From Rhodopseudomonas sp. BAL398 (lineage in GTDB: Bacteria; Pseudomonadota; Alphaproteobacteria; Rhizobiales; Xanthobacteraceae): 64,000 nt of DNA. A model generated the notes under the pieces. The model had not been told where the DNA came from and made no database searches. It worked only from the letters and a program-made list of their open reading frames with translations. Made by a program: the position numbers and the translations under genes. This document shows, piece after piece, positions 9,334-18,320 of the stretch. The DNA is taken from the NCBI RefSeq assembly GCF_033001325.1, contig NZ_CP133111.1, forward strand, positions 1,488,001 through 1,552,000, given 5' to 3'. Positions within the stretch are counted from its first letter, which is position 1, and each line of letters begins with the position of its first letter.

Positions 9334-9822
9334 ATGCCTCTTTATGAGCATGTTTTTCTCGCGCGTCAGGATGCGAGCACCCAGCAGGTGGAAGAACTGA
9401 CAACCCAGATTACCGGCGTGATCGAAGGTCTCGGCGGCAAGGTCGTGAAGATGGAAAACTGGGGCGTCCGCTCCCTGACCTATCGCATGAACAAGAATCG
9501 CAAGGCGCATTTCGTGCTCCTCAACATCGACGGCCCCTCCGCGGTGGTCGCCGAGATCGAGCGCCAAGAACGCATCAACGAGGACGTGATTCGCTACATC
9601 ACCATTCGGGTCGAAGAGCACGAGGAAGGCCCGTCGGCGATGATGCGCAAGGCCGATCGCGATCGTGATCGCGACGACCGTGGCGGCGGCTTCCGTGGCG
9701 ACCGCGAAGGCGGTGGCTTCCGTGGCGGCGATCGCGAAGGCGGCGGCTTCCGTGGTGATCGTGGTCCGCGACGTCCGCGTGAAGACGCCGACGCCCCCGC
9801 TGCCGCATCGGTTGAGGAGTAA
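9334..9822 (+). CDS. rpsF: 30S ribosomal protein S6
   Basis: Component of the small-subunit platform, where it pairs with S18. Residues about 1-100 form the S6 domain ([11 protein letters not shown] start; [20 protein letters not shown]). The C-terminal extension of about 50 residues is an Arg/Asp/Gly repeat with three copies of a GGGFRG unit, encoded by an imperfect DNA repeat at about 9683-9756. Such tails occur on S6 in Rhizobiales. Start ATG 9334 follows GGAAAGGA; a longer frame upstream is rejected as leader. rpsR follows after 5 bp. Confidence 0.96.
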   Translation: MPLYEHVFLARQDASTQQVEELTTQITGVIEGLGGKVVKMENWGVRSLTYRMNKNRKAHFVLLNIDGPSAVVAEIERQERINEDVIRYITIRVEEHEEGPSAMMRKADRDRDRDDRGGGFRGDREGGGFRGGDREGGGFRGDRGPRRPREDADAPAAASVEE

Positions 9823-9827
9823 GAATC

Positions 9828-10067
9828 ATGGCTGAAGCAGGTGCCCGCCGTCCGTTTTTCCGTCGTCGCAAGACATGCCCGTTCACGGGTGCGAATGCGC
9901 CGAAGATCGACTACAAGGATTCCAAGCTGCTGATGCGTTACGTCTCCGAGCGCGGCAAGATCGTGCCGAGCCGCATCACCGCCGTCTCCGCCAAGAAGCA
10001 GCGTGAACTCGCGCGCGCCATCAAGCGCTCGCGCTTCCTCGGTCTGCTCCCCTACGTGATTCGCTAA
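9828..10067 (+). CDS. rpsR: 30S ribosomal protein S18
   Basis: Small-subunit protein that binds S6. The 79-residue basic protein has the family core ([43 protein letters not shown]). It retains a single Cys in the TCPF motif. The start lies 5 bp after the rpsF stop, with GAGGAGT at the end of rpsF serving as its ribosome-binding site. A strong hairpin follows the stop. Confidence 0.97.
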   Translation: MAEAGARRPFFRRRKTCPFTGANAPKIDYKDSKLLMRYVSERGKIVPSRITAVSAKKQRELARAIKRSRFLGLLPYVIR

Positions 10068-10075
10068 CACGGCCG

Positions 10076-10101
10076 GTCCCGCGGCGTTCGCGCCGCGGGA
10101 C
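10076..10101 (+). terminator. Hairpin terminator or attenuator after rpsR
   Basis: A perfect 11-bp stem (GTCCCGCGGCG / CGCCGCGGGAC) closes a TTCG tetraloop and is followed by TTGTCTTT. It lies 9 bp past the rpsR stop, so it may separate rpsF-rpsR from the downstream DUF2232-rplI part or partially attenuate it. Confidence 0.75.
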
Positions 10102-10206
10102 TTGTCTTTCAGTCGTTTGTTTTCAGTCATAAGGCGTCCGGGTCGTCCGCGCGCCGATGGTTGGGGTCCCAAGACCTCTAACCGCTCGAAGGGAGCGGGA
10201 CAGCTG

Positions 10207-11190
10207 ATGATGCCAATCCTGATCGCCCTCGCGGCCGGTTGCGCTTCGGCGCTGATGTTCGCCTCGATCATCTCGGGCGCGCTGGTGTCGCTGCTGCTGT
10301 TCTATCTCGCCCCGCTGCCCTTGCTGGTCGCGGCGCTGGGATGGGGGACCACCGGCGCGGTGGTTGGCGGGCTGGTTGCCGGCATCAGCCTTGGCGCCCT
10401 TTTCGGCATACCCTATTTCATTACCTTTGCCGTGACCGTCGTATTGCCGGCCTGCTTGCTCGGCCACGTCGCCCTGCTCGCGCGGCAGCTGCCTGCGCCG
10501 GCAGCCTCGGGCAATGATTCGGCGCCGCAGCCGACGACCGTCACCGAATGGTATCCGGTCGGCCGCCTCGTCGCCTGGATCGCCGGCTTCGCCGCCTTGA
10601 CCACGATGGCCGCGCTGTTCACCCTCGGCACCGACGCCGCAACGATCACGAGCGCGCTGCGCGGCGGCTTGCAGCGCATGTTGGGCGCCCGCGACGCCAC
10701 TGACGCCGCTGACATTGCCGACATCGCCAAGCTGGCCGGCGCAATGGCGGTCGTCGCCCCGGCCGCCGCGGCGATCGTGGCGACGATGATGTTGACGCTC
10801 AACCTATTCCTCGCCGCCAAGATCGCCAGGATCTCGGGACGGCTGCATCGGCCGTGGCCCGATTTGAAAGCGACCGAACTGCCGCCGATGACGCTGGCGG
10901 TGCTGTCGGCCGCGATCGCACTGTGCTTTCTCGACGGGCTGCCGGCGATGTTCGGGCAGACTTCAACCGCGGCGCTGACGATCGCCTATGCGCTGGCGGG
11001 TTTTGCTGCGCTGCACACGCTGACACTGCCGATCCGTCACCGCACCTTCGTCCTCAGTTCGACCTACGCCTTGGTGATGGTGTTCGGCTGGCCGGTGCTG
11101 GCGATGGTCGCGCTCGGCATCGCCGACGCAGTGCTGGGGCTGCGCCATCGCAACGTCCTCCGGCCACCACCGCCGCCTTCGCCGGTCTGA
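10207..11190 (+). CDS. DUF2232 family integral membrane protein
   Basis: About 327 residues, almost wholly hydrophobic, with some eight predicted membrane segments. The family (DUF2232, YybS-like) often lies between rpsR and rplI in Rhizobiales and has no settled function. I chose the double ATG at 10207/10210, preceded by GAAGGGAGCGGGA, just before the first hydrophobic stretch (PILIALAAGCASALMFA). Upstream in-frame codons overlap the rpsR terminator and are rejected. rplI follows after about 60 bp. The cytoplasmic C-terminus ends in a proline run. Confidence 0.85.
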   Translation: MMPILIALAAGCASALMFASIISGALVSLLLFYLAPLPLLVAALGWGTTGAVVGGLVAGISLGALFGIPYFITFAVTVVLPACLLGHVALLARQLPAPAASGNDSAPQPTTVTEWYPVGRLVAWIAGFAALTTMAALFTLGTDAATITSALRGGLQRMLGARDATDAADIADIAKLAGAMAVVAPAAAAIVATMMLTLNLFLAAKIARISGRLHRPWPDLKATELPPMTLAVLSAAIALCFLDGLPAMFGQTSTAALTIAYALAGFAALHTLTLPIRHRTFVLSSTYALVMVFGWPVLAMVALGIADAVLGLRHRNVLRPPPPPSPV

Positions 11191-11250
11191 ACATCGGACT
11201 TGTCCAACCACGCTTTCCCAACATTCCAACCAACCCACGAGGAGAACAAT

Positions 11251-11847
11251 ATGGAAGTCATTCTATTGGAGCGCGTCGCCAAGCTTGGCCAGATGGGCGA
11301 ACTGGTCCACGTCAAGGACGGTTACGCCCGCAATTTCCTGCTGCCGCGCGGCAAGGCGTTGCGCGCCACCGCCGGCAACCGCGATAAATTCGAACACATG
11401 AAGGCCGATCTCGAGGCCCGCAATCTGCAGGCCAAGGAAGAAGCCACCAAGGTCGCCGAGAAGATCACCGACCGCAACGTCGTGGTGCTGCGGCAGGCCT
11501 CGGAAACCGGCCAGCTGTTCGGCTCGGTCTCGGTGCGCGACATCATGACGGCCTTCGAGAGCGACGGCGTCATGATCAGCCGCAGCCAGGTGATGCTCGA
11601 CGCGCCGATCAAGACCATCGGCAAGCACAAGATCGCCATCGCGGTGCATCCGGAAGTCGAGGTCGAAGTGTCGGTGACGGTCGCGCGCAGCGCCGACGAG
11701 GCCGAGCGGATCAACCGCGGCGAGGATATCTCGAGCCGCAAGGAAGATCAGGACGCGGCAGCCGAGGCCTTGGCCGCGGCCGGCGAATTCTTCGACCCCG
11801 ACGCTCAGAACCGCGACGACGAAGCTGAAGCCAACACCGAGGAATAG
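11251..11847 (+). CDS. rplI: 50S ribosomal protein L9
   Basis: Binds 23S rRNA near the L1 stalk. The 198-residue protein has the N-terminal RNA-binding domain ([29 protein letters not shown]), the long connecting helix (about 40-75) and the C-terminal domain ([10 protein letters not shown]). An acidic tail of about 40 residues (ends EAEANTEE) makes it longer than E. coli L9 (149 aa). Start ATG 11251 follows GAGGAGAAC; 17 upstream in-frame codons are rejected. A terminator follows. Confidence 0.96.
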   Translation: MEVILLERVAKLGQMGELVHVKDGYARNFLLPRGKALRATAGNRDKFEHMKADLEARNLQAKEEATKVAEKITDRNVVVLRQASETGQLFGSVSVRDIMTAFESDGVMISRSQVMLDAPIKTIGKHKIAIAVHPEVEVEVSVTVARSADEAERINRGEDISSRKEDQDAAAEALAAAGEFFDPDAQNRDDEAEANTEE

Positions 11848-11874
11848 GCCGCAAGATCTTCATCAGATTAAATA

Positions 11875-11904
11875 AAATAGCCCGGCCGCAAGGCCGGGCT
11901 ATTT
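11875..11904 (+). terminator. Intrinsic terminator after rplI
   Basis: A perfect 13-bp inverted repeat (AAATAGCCCGGCC / GGCCGGGCTATTT) around a GCAA tetraloop, followed by CGTTTG. With its A/T-rich flanks it can work in both directions, and it lies between the convergent rplI and CxxCH genes. Confidence 0.85.
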
Positions 11905-11926
11905 CGTTTGAGGCTACCGCCCGCGT

Positions 11927-13147
11927 CTACCGCGAACTCGGCGGCACCGGCCCCGCAGGCGCCGGCACAACATTCGTGGCCGCCGGCGCTGGGCTGGATT
12001 CAGTTGTAGCCGGCGCATCGTCCGCCGCGGGCGCGTCCGACTTCTTTTCCGTCTTGGTTTCAGTCCTGGTTTCCGTCGCTTTCGGCGAAGCCGCCGGGGG
12101 TGCCGGTGGGGTCGTCTGCGCCGGCGCGACGGCATTTTCCACCGGAGCCGGCGTCACCGGCGGAACCGGATCGGCCCGCAACGGCACAGCGTCCTTGCTG
12201 GCAGCAGCCTTGTCAGCGTCAGCCTTGTCATCGCCAGCCTTTTCATCGCCAGCCTTGCCGCCATCCGCCTTGGGCACGTCGGTCTTACTGGCGTCGGTCT
12301 TGGGGGACGCGGTCTTGGCCGCATCAGACTTCGCCTCGGACTTGGCGTCCTCAGACTTGGCGTCCTCAGACTTGGCGTCCTCAGACTTGGCGTCCTCAGA
12401 CTTGGACCGCGCCGGCTTGGCTTCGGGCTGGGCCGCACCCTTGGCGCCGTCTTTGGCCTCGTCGGATTTCGTCTCGCCAGTCTTCGCGGTGTCTTCGCTC
12501 GGCGCCCCGGGTTTGGCAGTTTCGGTTTTGGCGGGCTCGTCCTTGCGCGACTCGCTCTTGGCGGAATCCTTCGCCGATTCCGTCGTGGGCTTCTTTGACG
12601 TCTCTTTGGCGGCCTCGGCGGCGGGCGCTTCCGGATGCCGCTTGCCTTTGTGACCACGTTTGCGCTTGCTGTGGGCGGCCGGCTTGTCCGGCTCCGACGT
12701 CGCCGCCTCGCGCTCGCTCTCCGTCGCGGTGTCCGGCTTGGCGGTTTCCTGGACAGCGGGCCGCTGCCGGCGGCGCGGACGCTCCTCGGCCTGAACCGGC
12801 TCCGGCCTGGATTCGGGCTTTGCCGCTCTCTCCTCGCGCCGCTCTCTGGCCGGCTCGTCCCCGTAGCGCTTGTCGGTCGCGCCATTGGAAATCAGATAGC
12901 CGCTGAGCAACCCGGCCATATTGCTGCTGGTGGTGTAATGCTGACGCAGGAACGACGTCAACGAACCCGGCGGGACCGTCTTGAGCAGGCCCCGAGGGCT
13001 CTTGTGGCATGCAGTGCAGGACCCCGCGAAGATCTGGCCGGCGCTCTTGCCGGCCTCGAGATTCTGGGCCTGCGCCTCGGTCTGCAATGCCAGCAAGGTG
13101 CCAATCAGAAGCACCACCGCCGCTGAACTGAGCGCTCGGGTCGACAT
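11927..13147 (-). CDS. Secreted CxxCH (cytochrome c-type) protein with long low-complexity tail
   Basis: A 406-residue protein with a signal peptide (about 1-28, AQAQ cleavage region) and one heme c-binding motif, SCTACHK (Cys44, Cys47, His48). A short domain to about residue 100 follows (FLRQHYTTSSNMAGLLSGYL). The remaining ~300 residues are Ala/Lys/Glu/Pro/Thr-rich and likely disordered, with a tandem KSEDA repeat from a 15-bp DNA repeat. A distal axial Met candidate (NMAGLL) is present. It is probably periplasmic or envelope-associated; the redox partner is unknown. It is divergent from the cfa gene. Confidence 0.75.
   Translation of the reverse strand: MSTRALSSAAVVLLIGTLLALQTEAQAQNLEAGKSAGQIFAGSCTACHKSPRGLLKTVPPGSLTSFLRQHYTTSSNMAGLLSGYLISNGATDKRYGDEPARERREERAAKPESRPEPVQAEERPRRRQRPAVQETAKPDTATESEREAATSEPDKPAAHSKRKRGHKGKRHPEAPAAEAAKETSKKPTTESAKDSAKSESRKDEPAKTETAKPGAPSEDTAKTGETKSDEAKDGAKGAAQPEAKPARSKSEDAKSEDAKSEDAKSEDAKSEAKSDAAKTASPKTDASKTDVPKADGGKAGDEKAGDDKADADKAAASKDAVPLRADPVPPVTPAPVENAVAPAQTTPPAPPAASPKATETRTETKTEKKSDAPAADDAPATTESSPAPAATNVVPAPAGPVPPSSR
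12336..12405 (-). repeat. 15-bp tandem repeat inside the CxxCH gene
   Basis: About 4.7 copies of TCAGACTTGGCGTCC, with the first copy differing at one base. The unit is a multiple of three, so copy-number change alters protein length (KSEDA units) without shifting the frame. Confidence 0.9.
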
Positions 13148-13391
13148 AAAATCCTCCAGATGCGGAAATCGCCGTGGCTGCGGCGGTCACCTTTTAGCCG
13201 ATTGTGAAATGAATGGAAGCGGACAGATGATGCAGCGTCGCGAATGTTGCGCGCTCATCCCAGCCCTGCGGCTGCTGCATTGCGGACCGCGATTTTTAGC
13301 TCGAATGTTTGAGCAACCAGTGACAATTTACCGCGTTGGATCGTCGGAACCGGTCGAATGACGGATTGAAATTGGTCACTGGGTGCTAGCG

Positions 13392-14645
13392 ATGGACCGC
13401 CTGTTGCGTTTCTTGTTGAGTCGATACATCCGCCGCGGAAATATCCTGTTCACCACCGCCGGGGGCAATTCGTTTAGCTGCGGCGACGGCACCGGCGATC
13501 AAGTCGCCGTCAGATTCCTGACCGCATCAGCCCAGCGCCGCTTTGTGACCGACCCCGAACTGGCGTTCGGCGAAATCTATATGGACGGCGACTTCGTAGT
13601 CGAGCGCGGATCGATCGCCGACGTACTCGCAATCGCCATGGACCAGCCCGACATGGCGCCGCGCTGGGCCAGAGCGCAATGGTGGATCCGCTACCTGGTG
13701 CGCGATCTGATGCAATTCAATCCGCGGCGGCGCGCCAAGCACAATGTCGCGCATCATTACGACCTCGACGGCCGGCTCTACGGCCTGTTTCTCGACGCCG
13801 ACAAGCAATATAGCTGCGCTTATTTTGACAGCCCCGACGCCACGCTCGACGATGCCCAGCTCGCCAAAAAGCGTCACGTCGCCGCCAAGCTGCTGCTCGC
13901 GCCCAGTCACCGCGTGCTCGACATCGGTTCGGGATGGGGCGGGCTCGGTCTCTATCTGGCGGAAAGCTGCGCGGCCGACGTCACCGGCATCACCCTGTCG
14001 CAAGAGCAATTGCAGGCCTCGAATGCCCGCGCCGCCGAAAAGGGCCTGAACAGCGGGTCGGCGCAATTTCTGCTGCAGGACTACCGCGACATCCCCGGCC
14101 CGTTCGACCGCATCGTCTCGGTCGGGATGTTCGAGCATGTCGGCATCGCCCATTACGACACCTATTTCAAGCGCTGCGCCGAGCTGCTCGACGACGACGG
14201 CGTGATGCTTCTGCACGCGATCGGCCGCTCCGAAGGCCCCGGCATCACCAATCCGTGGATCGGAAAATACATCTTCCCCGGTGGCTATCTGCCGGCGCTG
14301 TCCGAGGTGCTGCCGGCGATCGAGCGGGCCGGACTGCTGGTATGCGACATCGAAATTCTACGGCTGCATTATGCCGAGACGCTGAAGGCTTGGCGCGAGC
14401 GCTTCCTGGCACGGGAAGAGGAAGCCGAAAAACTCTACGACGCGCGGTTCGTCAGAATGTGGGAGTTTTATCTCGCCTGCTCCGAAATGGCATTCCGCAA
14501 ACAAAACACCATGGTGTTCCAGATTCAGATCAGCAAACGCCAGGGCGTGGTGCCGATCACCCGCGATTACATCATGCGCGAGGAAGCGCGGCTGCGCGGG
14601 ATCGAGCGCGGCCAGCGACCACGACTGCAAATGGCGGGCGAGTGA
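13392..14645 (+). CDS. cfa: Cyclopropane-fatty-acyl-phospholipid synthase family protein
   Basis: Transfers a methylene group from S-adenosylmethionine to unsaturated acyl chains of membrane lipids. The 417-residue protein has an N-terminal lipid-binding domain, the motif NVAHHYDLDG, the SAM-binding loop VLDIGSGWGG (175-184), QYSCAYF, and MFEHVG, all typical of CFA synthases. ATG 13392 is preferred; a GTG lies three codons earlier. The family also contains methyltransferases that do other lipid modifications, so the exact product is less certain than the family. Confidence 0.88.
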   Translation: MDRLLRFLLSRYIRRGNILFTTAGGNSFSCGDGTGDQVAVRFLTASAQRRFVTDPELAFGEIYMDGDFVVERGSIADVLAIAMDQPDMAPRWARAQWWIRYLVRDLMQFNPRRRAKHNVAHHYDLDGRLYGLFLDADKQYSCAYFDSPDATLDDAQLAKKRHVAAKLLLAPSHRVLDIGSGWGGLGLYLAESCAADVTGITLSQEQLQASNARAAEKGLNSGSAQFLLQDYRDIPGPFDRIVSVGMFEHVGIAHYDTYFKRCAELLDDDGVMLLHAIGRSEGPGITNPWIGKYIFPGGYLPALSEVLPAIERAGLLVCDIEILRLHYAETLKAWRERFLAREEEAEKLYDARFVRMWEFYLACSEMAFRKQNTMVFQIQISKRQGVVPITRDYIMREEARLRGIERGQRPRLQMAGE

Positions 14646-14853
14646 GCAAGACCTGAGCCGGCGCGGCGTGAACCCGCTGCTCGACCGAACCGGCGAGATG
14701 CGTCCGCGCGGCCATCAGGACCGCGGGATCGCAGGGCGTCGTCCTGATATCGGCGCGCGCGACCCATTCCAACGAATCGATCAGCCGGCGTAGCCACGCG
14801 CATTCCTCGCCGGCTCCGGAACGCCAATTCGGTTGCTGAATGTGCCGCGCCAT
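14572..14853 (-). CDS. Small hypothetical protein overlapping the cfa 3' end
   Basis: A 93-residue frame with a plausible ribosome-binding site (CGGAG, 6 bases before the ATG) and a natural-looking first 70 residues (ECAWLRRLIDSLEWVARAD). The last ~24 residues are antisense to the end of cfa and look less protein-like. I do not recognise a family. It could be a genuine small orphan gene or a chance frame in high-GC DNA. Confidence 0.4.
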   Translation of the reverse strand: MARHIQQPNWRSGAGEECAWLRRLIDSLEWVARADIRTTPCDPAVLMAARTHLAGSVEQRVHAAPAQVLLTRPPFAVVVAGRARSRAAALPRA

Positions 14854-15020
14854 TATACGCTCCGTTGTGTCTCTGACCCCACTTCTATGGCACCCCTGCG
14901 TTCCCGCAGCGTTAGCGGGACTATCGGTTTTTTATGTGATTTTGCTCACGGTGCCACCTGGGCATCAGACGTAAACGCATTTCCTGACCAAGAGGTCCAT
15001 TCCTCGCCCAGACATTTTTA

Positions 15021-15083
15021 ACCAAGAGATTCATCGCAATGACCAAGAGATTCGTCGCCCTCACCGAGAGATCCACCAAATCC
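15021..15083 (+). repeat. Three 21-bp direct repeats spanning the start of the Flp-like gene
   Basis: Units at 15021, 15042 and 15063 begin ACCAAGAGATTC, ACCAAGAGATTC and ACCGAGAGATCC. A fourth looser copy (ACCAAGAGG) lies at 14987. They cover the start region and first codons of the small gene that begins at 15039. The spacing is exactly 21 bp, so repeats stay in frame. Confidence 0.75.
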
Positions 15084-15182
15084 CTGGACCAGATCCGGAA
15101 GGATTTTGCCATCGATTACGCGCTGATCGCGGTCGGTTTCGCCTCCTGCCTGCTCGGTCTGATATTTCTGCTGCTGATCTGA
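15039..15182 (+). CDS. 47-residue membrane peptide resembling a Flp-type pilin
   Basis: The peptide has a basic N-terminal half and one hydrophobic C-terminal helix. The junction KDFAIDYALIAVGF resembles Flp/Fap pilins, which typically have an AIEYGLIA segment. Two family features differ: Asp replaces the conserved Glu, and the glycine expected just before the prepilin cleavage site is absent. No tad or cpa genes are in the window. Coding evidence is moderate: clean frame, membrane-helix composition and a weak AAGAGA site. It could be an unrelated small membrane peptide. Confidence 0.5.
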   Translation: MTKRFVALTERSTKSLDQIRKDFAIDYALIAVGFASCLLGLIFLLLI

Positions 15183-15430
15183 CTGGATCGGCCGGTTCGG
15201 CGTTGGTCTGCGCTGCGCCCGCGCAGGTTCACCCCGGTCCGGAGCGCGTTGCGGCCGAGGAGCGCCGGCGATTCGCCCGAAACTTGGTCAAGGCAATTGC
15301 GTCCGCTCGCACAGGTTTAACCCTTTGGATTGTGTGAATCGGGCATAAGGAGGGTTCGCGCTTTCGCCTCTGCGCGCAGAGGTGCTTAGTCGCGCCCGCA
15401 ACCGCCATATCCAGAGAACAAGCACGCTCC

Positions 15431-16930
15431 ATGGTCGCCTCCGATTCCAACGTTCTCAAGCTCTCCCCCGATCCGGGAACTCCGGCCTACCGGACGGCCC
15501 CGCACAATATCGAGGCCGAACAGAGCGTGCTCGGCGCCATTCTGGTCAATAATGACGCGTTTTACCGGGTCTCCGACTTTCTCGAGCCGCGGCATTTCTT
15601 CGAGCCGATCCACCAGACCATCTTCGAGACCGCCTCCAGCATCATCCGCGCCGGCAAGGTCGCGACCCCGGTCACGCTGAAGACTTTCGTCGCCGCCGAC
15701 ACCGATCTGGGCGGCATGACGGTCGGGCAATATCTGGCCCGCCTCGCCGCCGAAGCCACCACCATCATCAACGCCCATGATTACGGCCGCACCATCTACG
15801 AGCTGGCGCTGCGCCGCGACCTGATCGGGATCGGCACCGACATGGTCAATGTCGCCTTCGACGCCCCGGTCGATTTCGCGCCCAAGGCCCAGATCGAGGA
15901 CGCCGAGCGCAGGCTCTATGAGCTCGCCGAATCCGGACGCTATGACGGCGGTTTCCAGCGCTTTTCCCAGGCGCTCACCATCGCGGTCGACATGGCGGCC
16001 AAGGCGTTCCAGCGAGACGGCAAGCTGTCGGGCGTCGCCACCGGGCTGCGCGACCTCGACGACAAGATGGGCGGGCTGCAATCGTCCGATCTGATCATCG
16101 TGGCTGGCCGCCCCGGCATGGGCAAGACCGCGCTCGCCACCAACATCGCCTATAACGTCGCCCGGGCGCATCGCGCCGAGCTGCAGGCCGACGGCACCAG
16201 CAAGACCGTCAATGGCGGCATCGTCGGCTTCTTCTCCTGCGAAATGTCGGCCGAACAGCTCGCCACCCGTATTCTCGCCGAGCAGACCGAGATCGCCTCC
16301 TCGAAGATCCGGCGCGGCGGCATTTCGGAGTCCGATTTCGACAAGATCCGGGATTATTCGATCGAGCTGCAATCGCTGCCGCTCTATGTCGACGAAACCG
16401 GCGGCTTGTCGATCTCGCAGCTGACCGCGCGGGCGCGGCGGCTGAAGCGGCAGAAGGGTCTCGACCTGATCATCGTCGACTATATCCAGCTGCTGCAGGG
16501 CTCCGGCAAACGCTCCGACAACCGCGTCCAGGAAGTCACCGAAATCACCACCAGCCTGAAGGCGCTGGCCAAGGAGCTCAACGTTCCGGTGATCGGACTG
16601 TCGCAGCTGTCGCGTCAGGTCGAAAGCCGCGACGACAAGCGTCCGCAATTGTCGGATCTGCGCGAATCCGGATCGATCGAGCAGGACGCCGACGTGGTGA
16701 TGTTCGTCTACCGCGAGGAATACTATCTGCAGAACAAAGAGCCGCGGATCGGCACGCCGGAATACGAAAAATGGCAGCTCGACATGTCGCTGGTGCACGG
16801 CAAGGCCGAAGTCATCATCGGCAAGCAGCGTCACGGTCCGACCGGCACGGTCGAATTGCAGTTCGAGGGCCAGTTCACCCGCTTCAGCGATCTGGCGCAG
16901 GACAGCCATCTCCCCGCGCCGCACGACTGA
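15431..16930 (+). CDS. dnaB: Replicative DNA helicase
   Basis: Hexameric 5'-3' helicase that unwinds DNA at the replication fork. The 499-residue protein has the N-terminal DnaB domain (PHNIEAEQSVLGAIL), Walker A GRPGMGKTA (226-234), Walker B region (IIVDYIQLL), and the motif QLSRQVE ... DLRESGSIEQDAD. No intein interrupts the P-loop, a site where some DnaB proteins carry one. It lies downstream of the rplI cluster, a common order. alr follows by 47 bp. Confidence 0.97.
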   Translation: MVASDSNVLKLSPDPGTPAYRTAPHNIEAEQSVLGAILVNNDAFYRVSDFLEPRHFFEPIHQTIFETASSIIRAGKVATPVTLKTFVAADTDLGGMTVGQYLARLAAEATTIINAHDYGRTIYELALRRDLIGIGTDMVNVAFDAPVDFAPKAQIEDAERRLYELAESGRYDGGFQRFSQALTIAVDMAAKAFQRDGKLSGVATGLRDLDDKMGGLQSSDLIIVAGRPGMGKTALATNIAYNVARAHRAELQADGTSKTVNGGIVGFFSCEMSAEQLATRILAEQTEIASSKIRRGGISESDFDKIRDYSIELQSLPLYVDETGGLSISQLTARARRLKRQKGLDLIIVDYIQLLQGSGKRSDNRVQEVTEITTSLKALAKELNVPVIGLSQLSRQVESRDDKRPQLSDLRESGSIEQDADVVMFVYREEYYLQNKEPRIGTPEYEKWQLDMSLVHGKAEVIIGKQRHGPTGTVELQFEGQFTRFSDLAQDSHLPAPHD

Positions 16931-16977
16931 TACCGCGGCACGGTTGAACGCCCCGCTGCCCCCGCGTAAAGTGCAGC

Positions 16978-18222
16978 ATGAACATCGTCTATGACGCGAA
17001 ATCGATAGCGGCTGATGCCGCGGTGTCTGCCGAGGCCGACCAGGCCGCGGCGCTGGCCGCCGCCATTGCCACCTCTCCGGGCCTGCTCACCATCGACCTC
17101 GACGCCATCGCCGCCAACTGGCGCAAGCTGGAAAAGACCGCGGTTCCGGCCGAATGCGCCGCCGTGGTCAAGGCCAATGCCTATGGCTGCGGCATCGGCC
17201 CGGTGACCCGCGCGCTCGCCAATGCCAGCTGCAAGACCTTCTTCGTCGCCACCCTCGACGAGGCCCGCGCGGTGCGGGCGATCAGCTCGTCGGCGGCGGT
17301 CTATGTGCTCAGCGGTTTCATGCAGAACAGCGGCGACGCGTTCGCGCAGATCAATTGTCAGCCGGTGATCGGCGACCTCTACGAGCTGGCCGAATGGGAC
17401 GTGTTCTGCCGCCGCACCGGCTGGAACGGCGGCGCCGCGATCCATATCGACACCGGCATGAGCCGGCTCGGCCTCACCATCACCGAAGCGCAGGGCATCG
17501 TGCCGCGCATCAATGCCGGCGATCACGGCATCACATTGGTGTTGAGCCATCTGGCCTGCGCCGACACCGTCAACCACCCGTTGAATGCCAAGCAGGTCGC
17601 GAGCTTCCGCGAGATCGCCAGCCTGTTTTCCGGGGTACCGGCCTCGCTCGCCGCCTCCTCCGGAATCTTTCTCGGCTCGCACTTCCATTTCGATGTGGTG
17701 CGACCGGGCGTCGCGCTATACGGCGTCAATCCGACGCCGGAGGCCGACAATCCGATGCTGCCGGTGGTCGATCTCAAGGCCAAGATCCTGCAGGTCCGCA
17801 ACGTCGAAAAGGGCGACAGCGTCGGTTATGGGGCGACCTGGACCGCGCGGCGGCCGACCAGGCTGGCGGTGATCGCCACCGGCTATGCCGACGGCTATTT
17901 CCGCGCCTGCGGCAGCAGCGACGGCACCCGCGGCGCCGACGTGGTGATCGCCGGCAAACGCTGCCCGGTGGCGGGGCGGATCTCGATGGACCTGCTGGCG
18001 GTCGATATCACCGACCTGCCCGCCAACGCCGCGCGCCGTGGCCATCTGGCGACGCTGATCGGCGACGGCATTACCGTCGACGAGCTGGCGCACCATTTCG
18101 GCACCATCGGCTATGAGGTGCTGACAAGCCTCGGGCGCCGCTATGCGCGTGTCTATAAGGGCGGCGACGCCGTCGCCGTGACGCCGGCGGAACATCCCGA
18201 GGGCGAGACCGCCGCCAGCTAG
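16978..18222 (+). CDS. alr: Alanine racemase
   Basis: PLP enzyme making D-alanine for peptidoglycan. The PLP lysine is Lys65 in VVKANAYGCG, and the second catalytic residue is Tyr284 in VGYGATW. RISMDLLAVD, near the usual substrate-binding region, is also present. Length is 414 residues, with an Ala-rich N-terminal extension of about 30 residues before the barrel. It is co-oriented with dnaB and only 47 bp downstream. The stop codon lies inside a palindromic repeat that may act as the terminator. Confidence 0.95.
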   Translation: MNIVYDAKSIAADAAVSAEADQAAALAAAIATSPGLLTIDLDAIAANWRKLEKTAVPAECAAVVKANAYGCGIGPVTRALANASCKTFFVATLDEARAVRAISSSAAVYVLSGFMQNSGDAFAQINCQPVIGDLYELAEWDVFCRRTGWNGGAAIHIDTGMSRLGLTITEAQGIVPRINAGDHGITLVLSHLACADTVNHPLNAKQVASFREIASLFSGVPASLAASSGIFLGSHFHFDVVRPGVALYGVNPTPEADNPMLPVVDLKAKILQVRNVEKGDSVGYGATWTARRPTRLAVIATGYADGYFRACGSSDGTRGADVVIAGKRCPVAGRISMDLLAVDITDLPANAARRGHLATLIGDGITVDELAHHFGTIGYEVLTSLGRRYARVYKGGDAVAVTPAEHPEGETAAS

Positions 18223-18320
18223 AGCAGGATGACTTATCTTCGAATCGTCATCCCGCTCTAGCTTCTTGTTTGAGCATGATCTTTTCCGAAAACCGGGATC
18301 CATTTTTCGGGATCATGCTC
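18220..18320. repeat. Double palindromic intergenic element after alr
   Basis: Two adjacent inverted repeats. The first is 18220-18260 (TAGAGCAGGATGAC / GTCATCCCGCTCTA, one mismatch). The second is 18272-18320 (GAGCATGATC / GATCATGCTC, with inner CCGAAAA / TTTTCGG). The second type is a dispersed repeat familiar from Bradyrhizobium/Rhodopseudomonas intergenic regions. It may end alr transcription. Confidence 0.75.

Noticed and set aside
12100-12906. Pro/Arg-rich open frame antisense to the CxxCH gene
   Set aside because: Low-complexity antisense of the repeat tail; the opposite frame has a signal peptide and CxxCH motif, so it is the coding one.
15386-16924. A 512-codon open frame on the minus strand
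   Set aside because: Exact antisense of dnaB; Asp/Gly/Arg-rich with no family signature.
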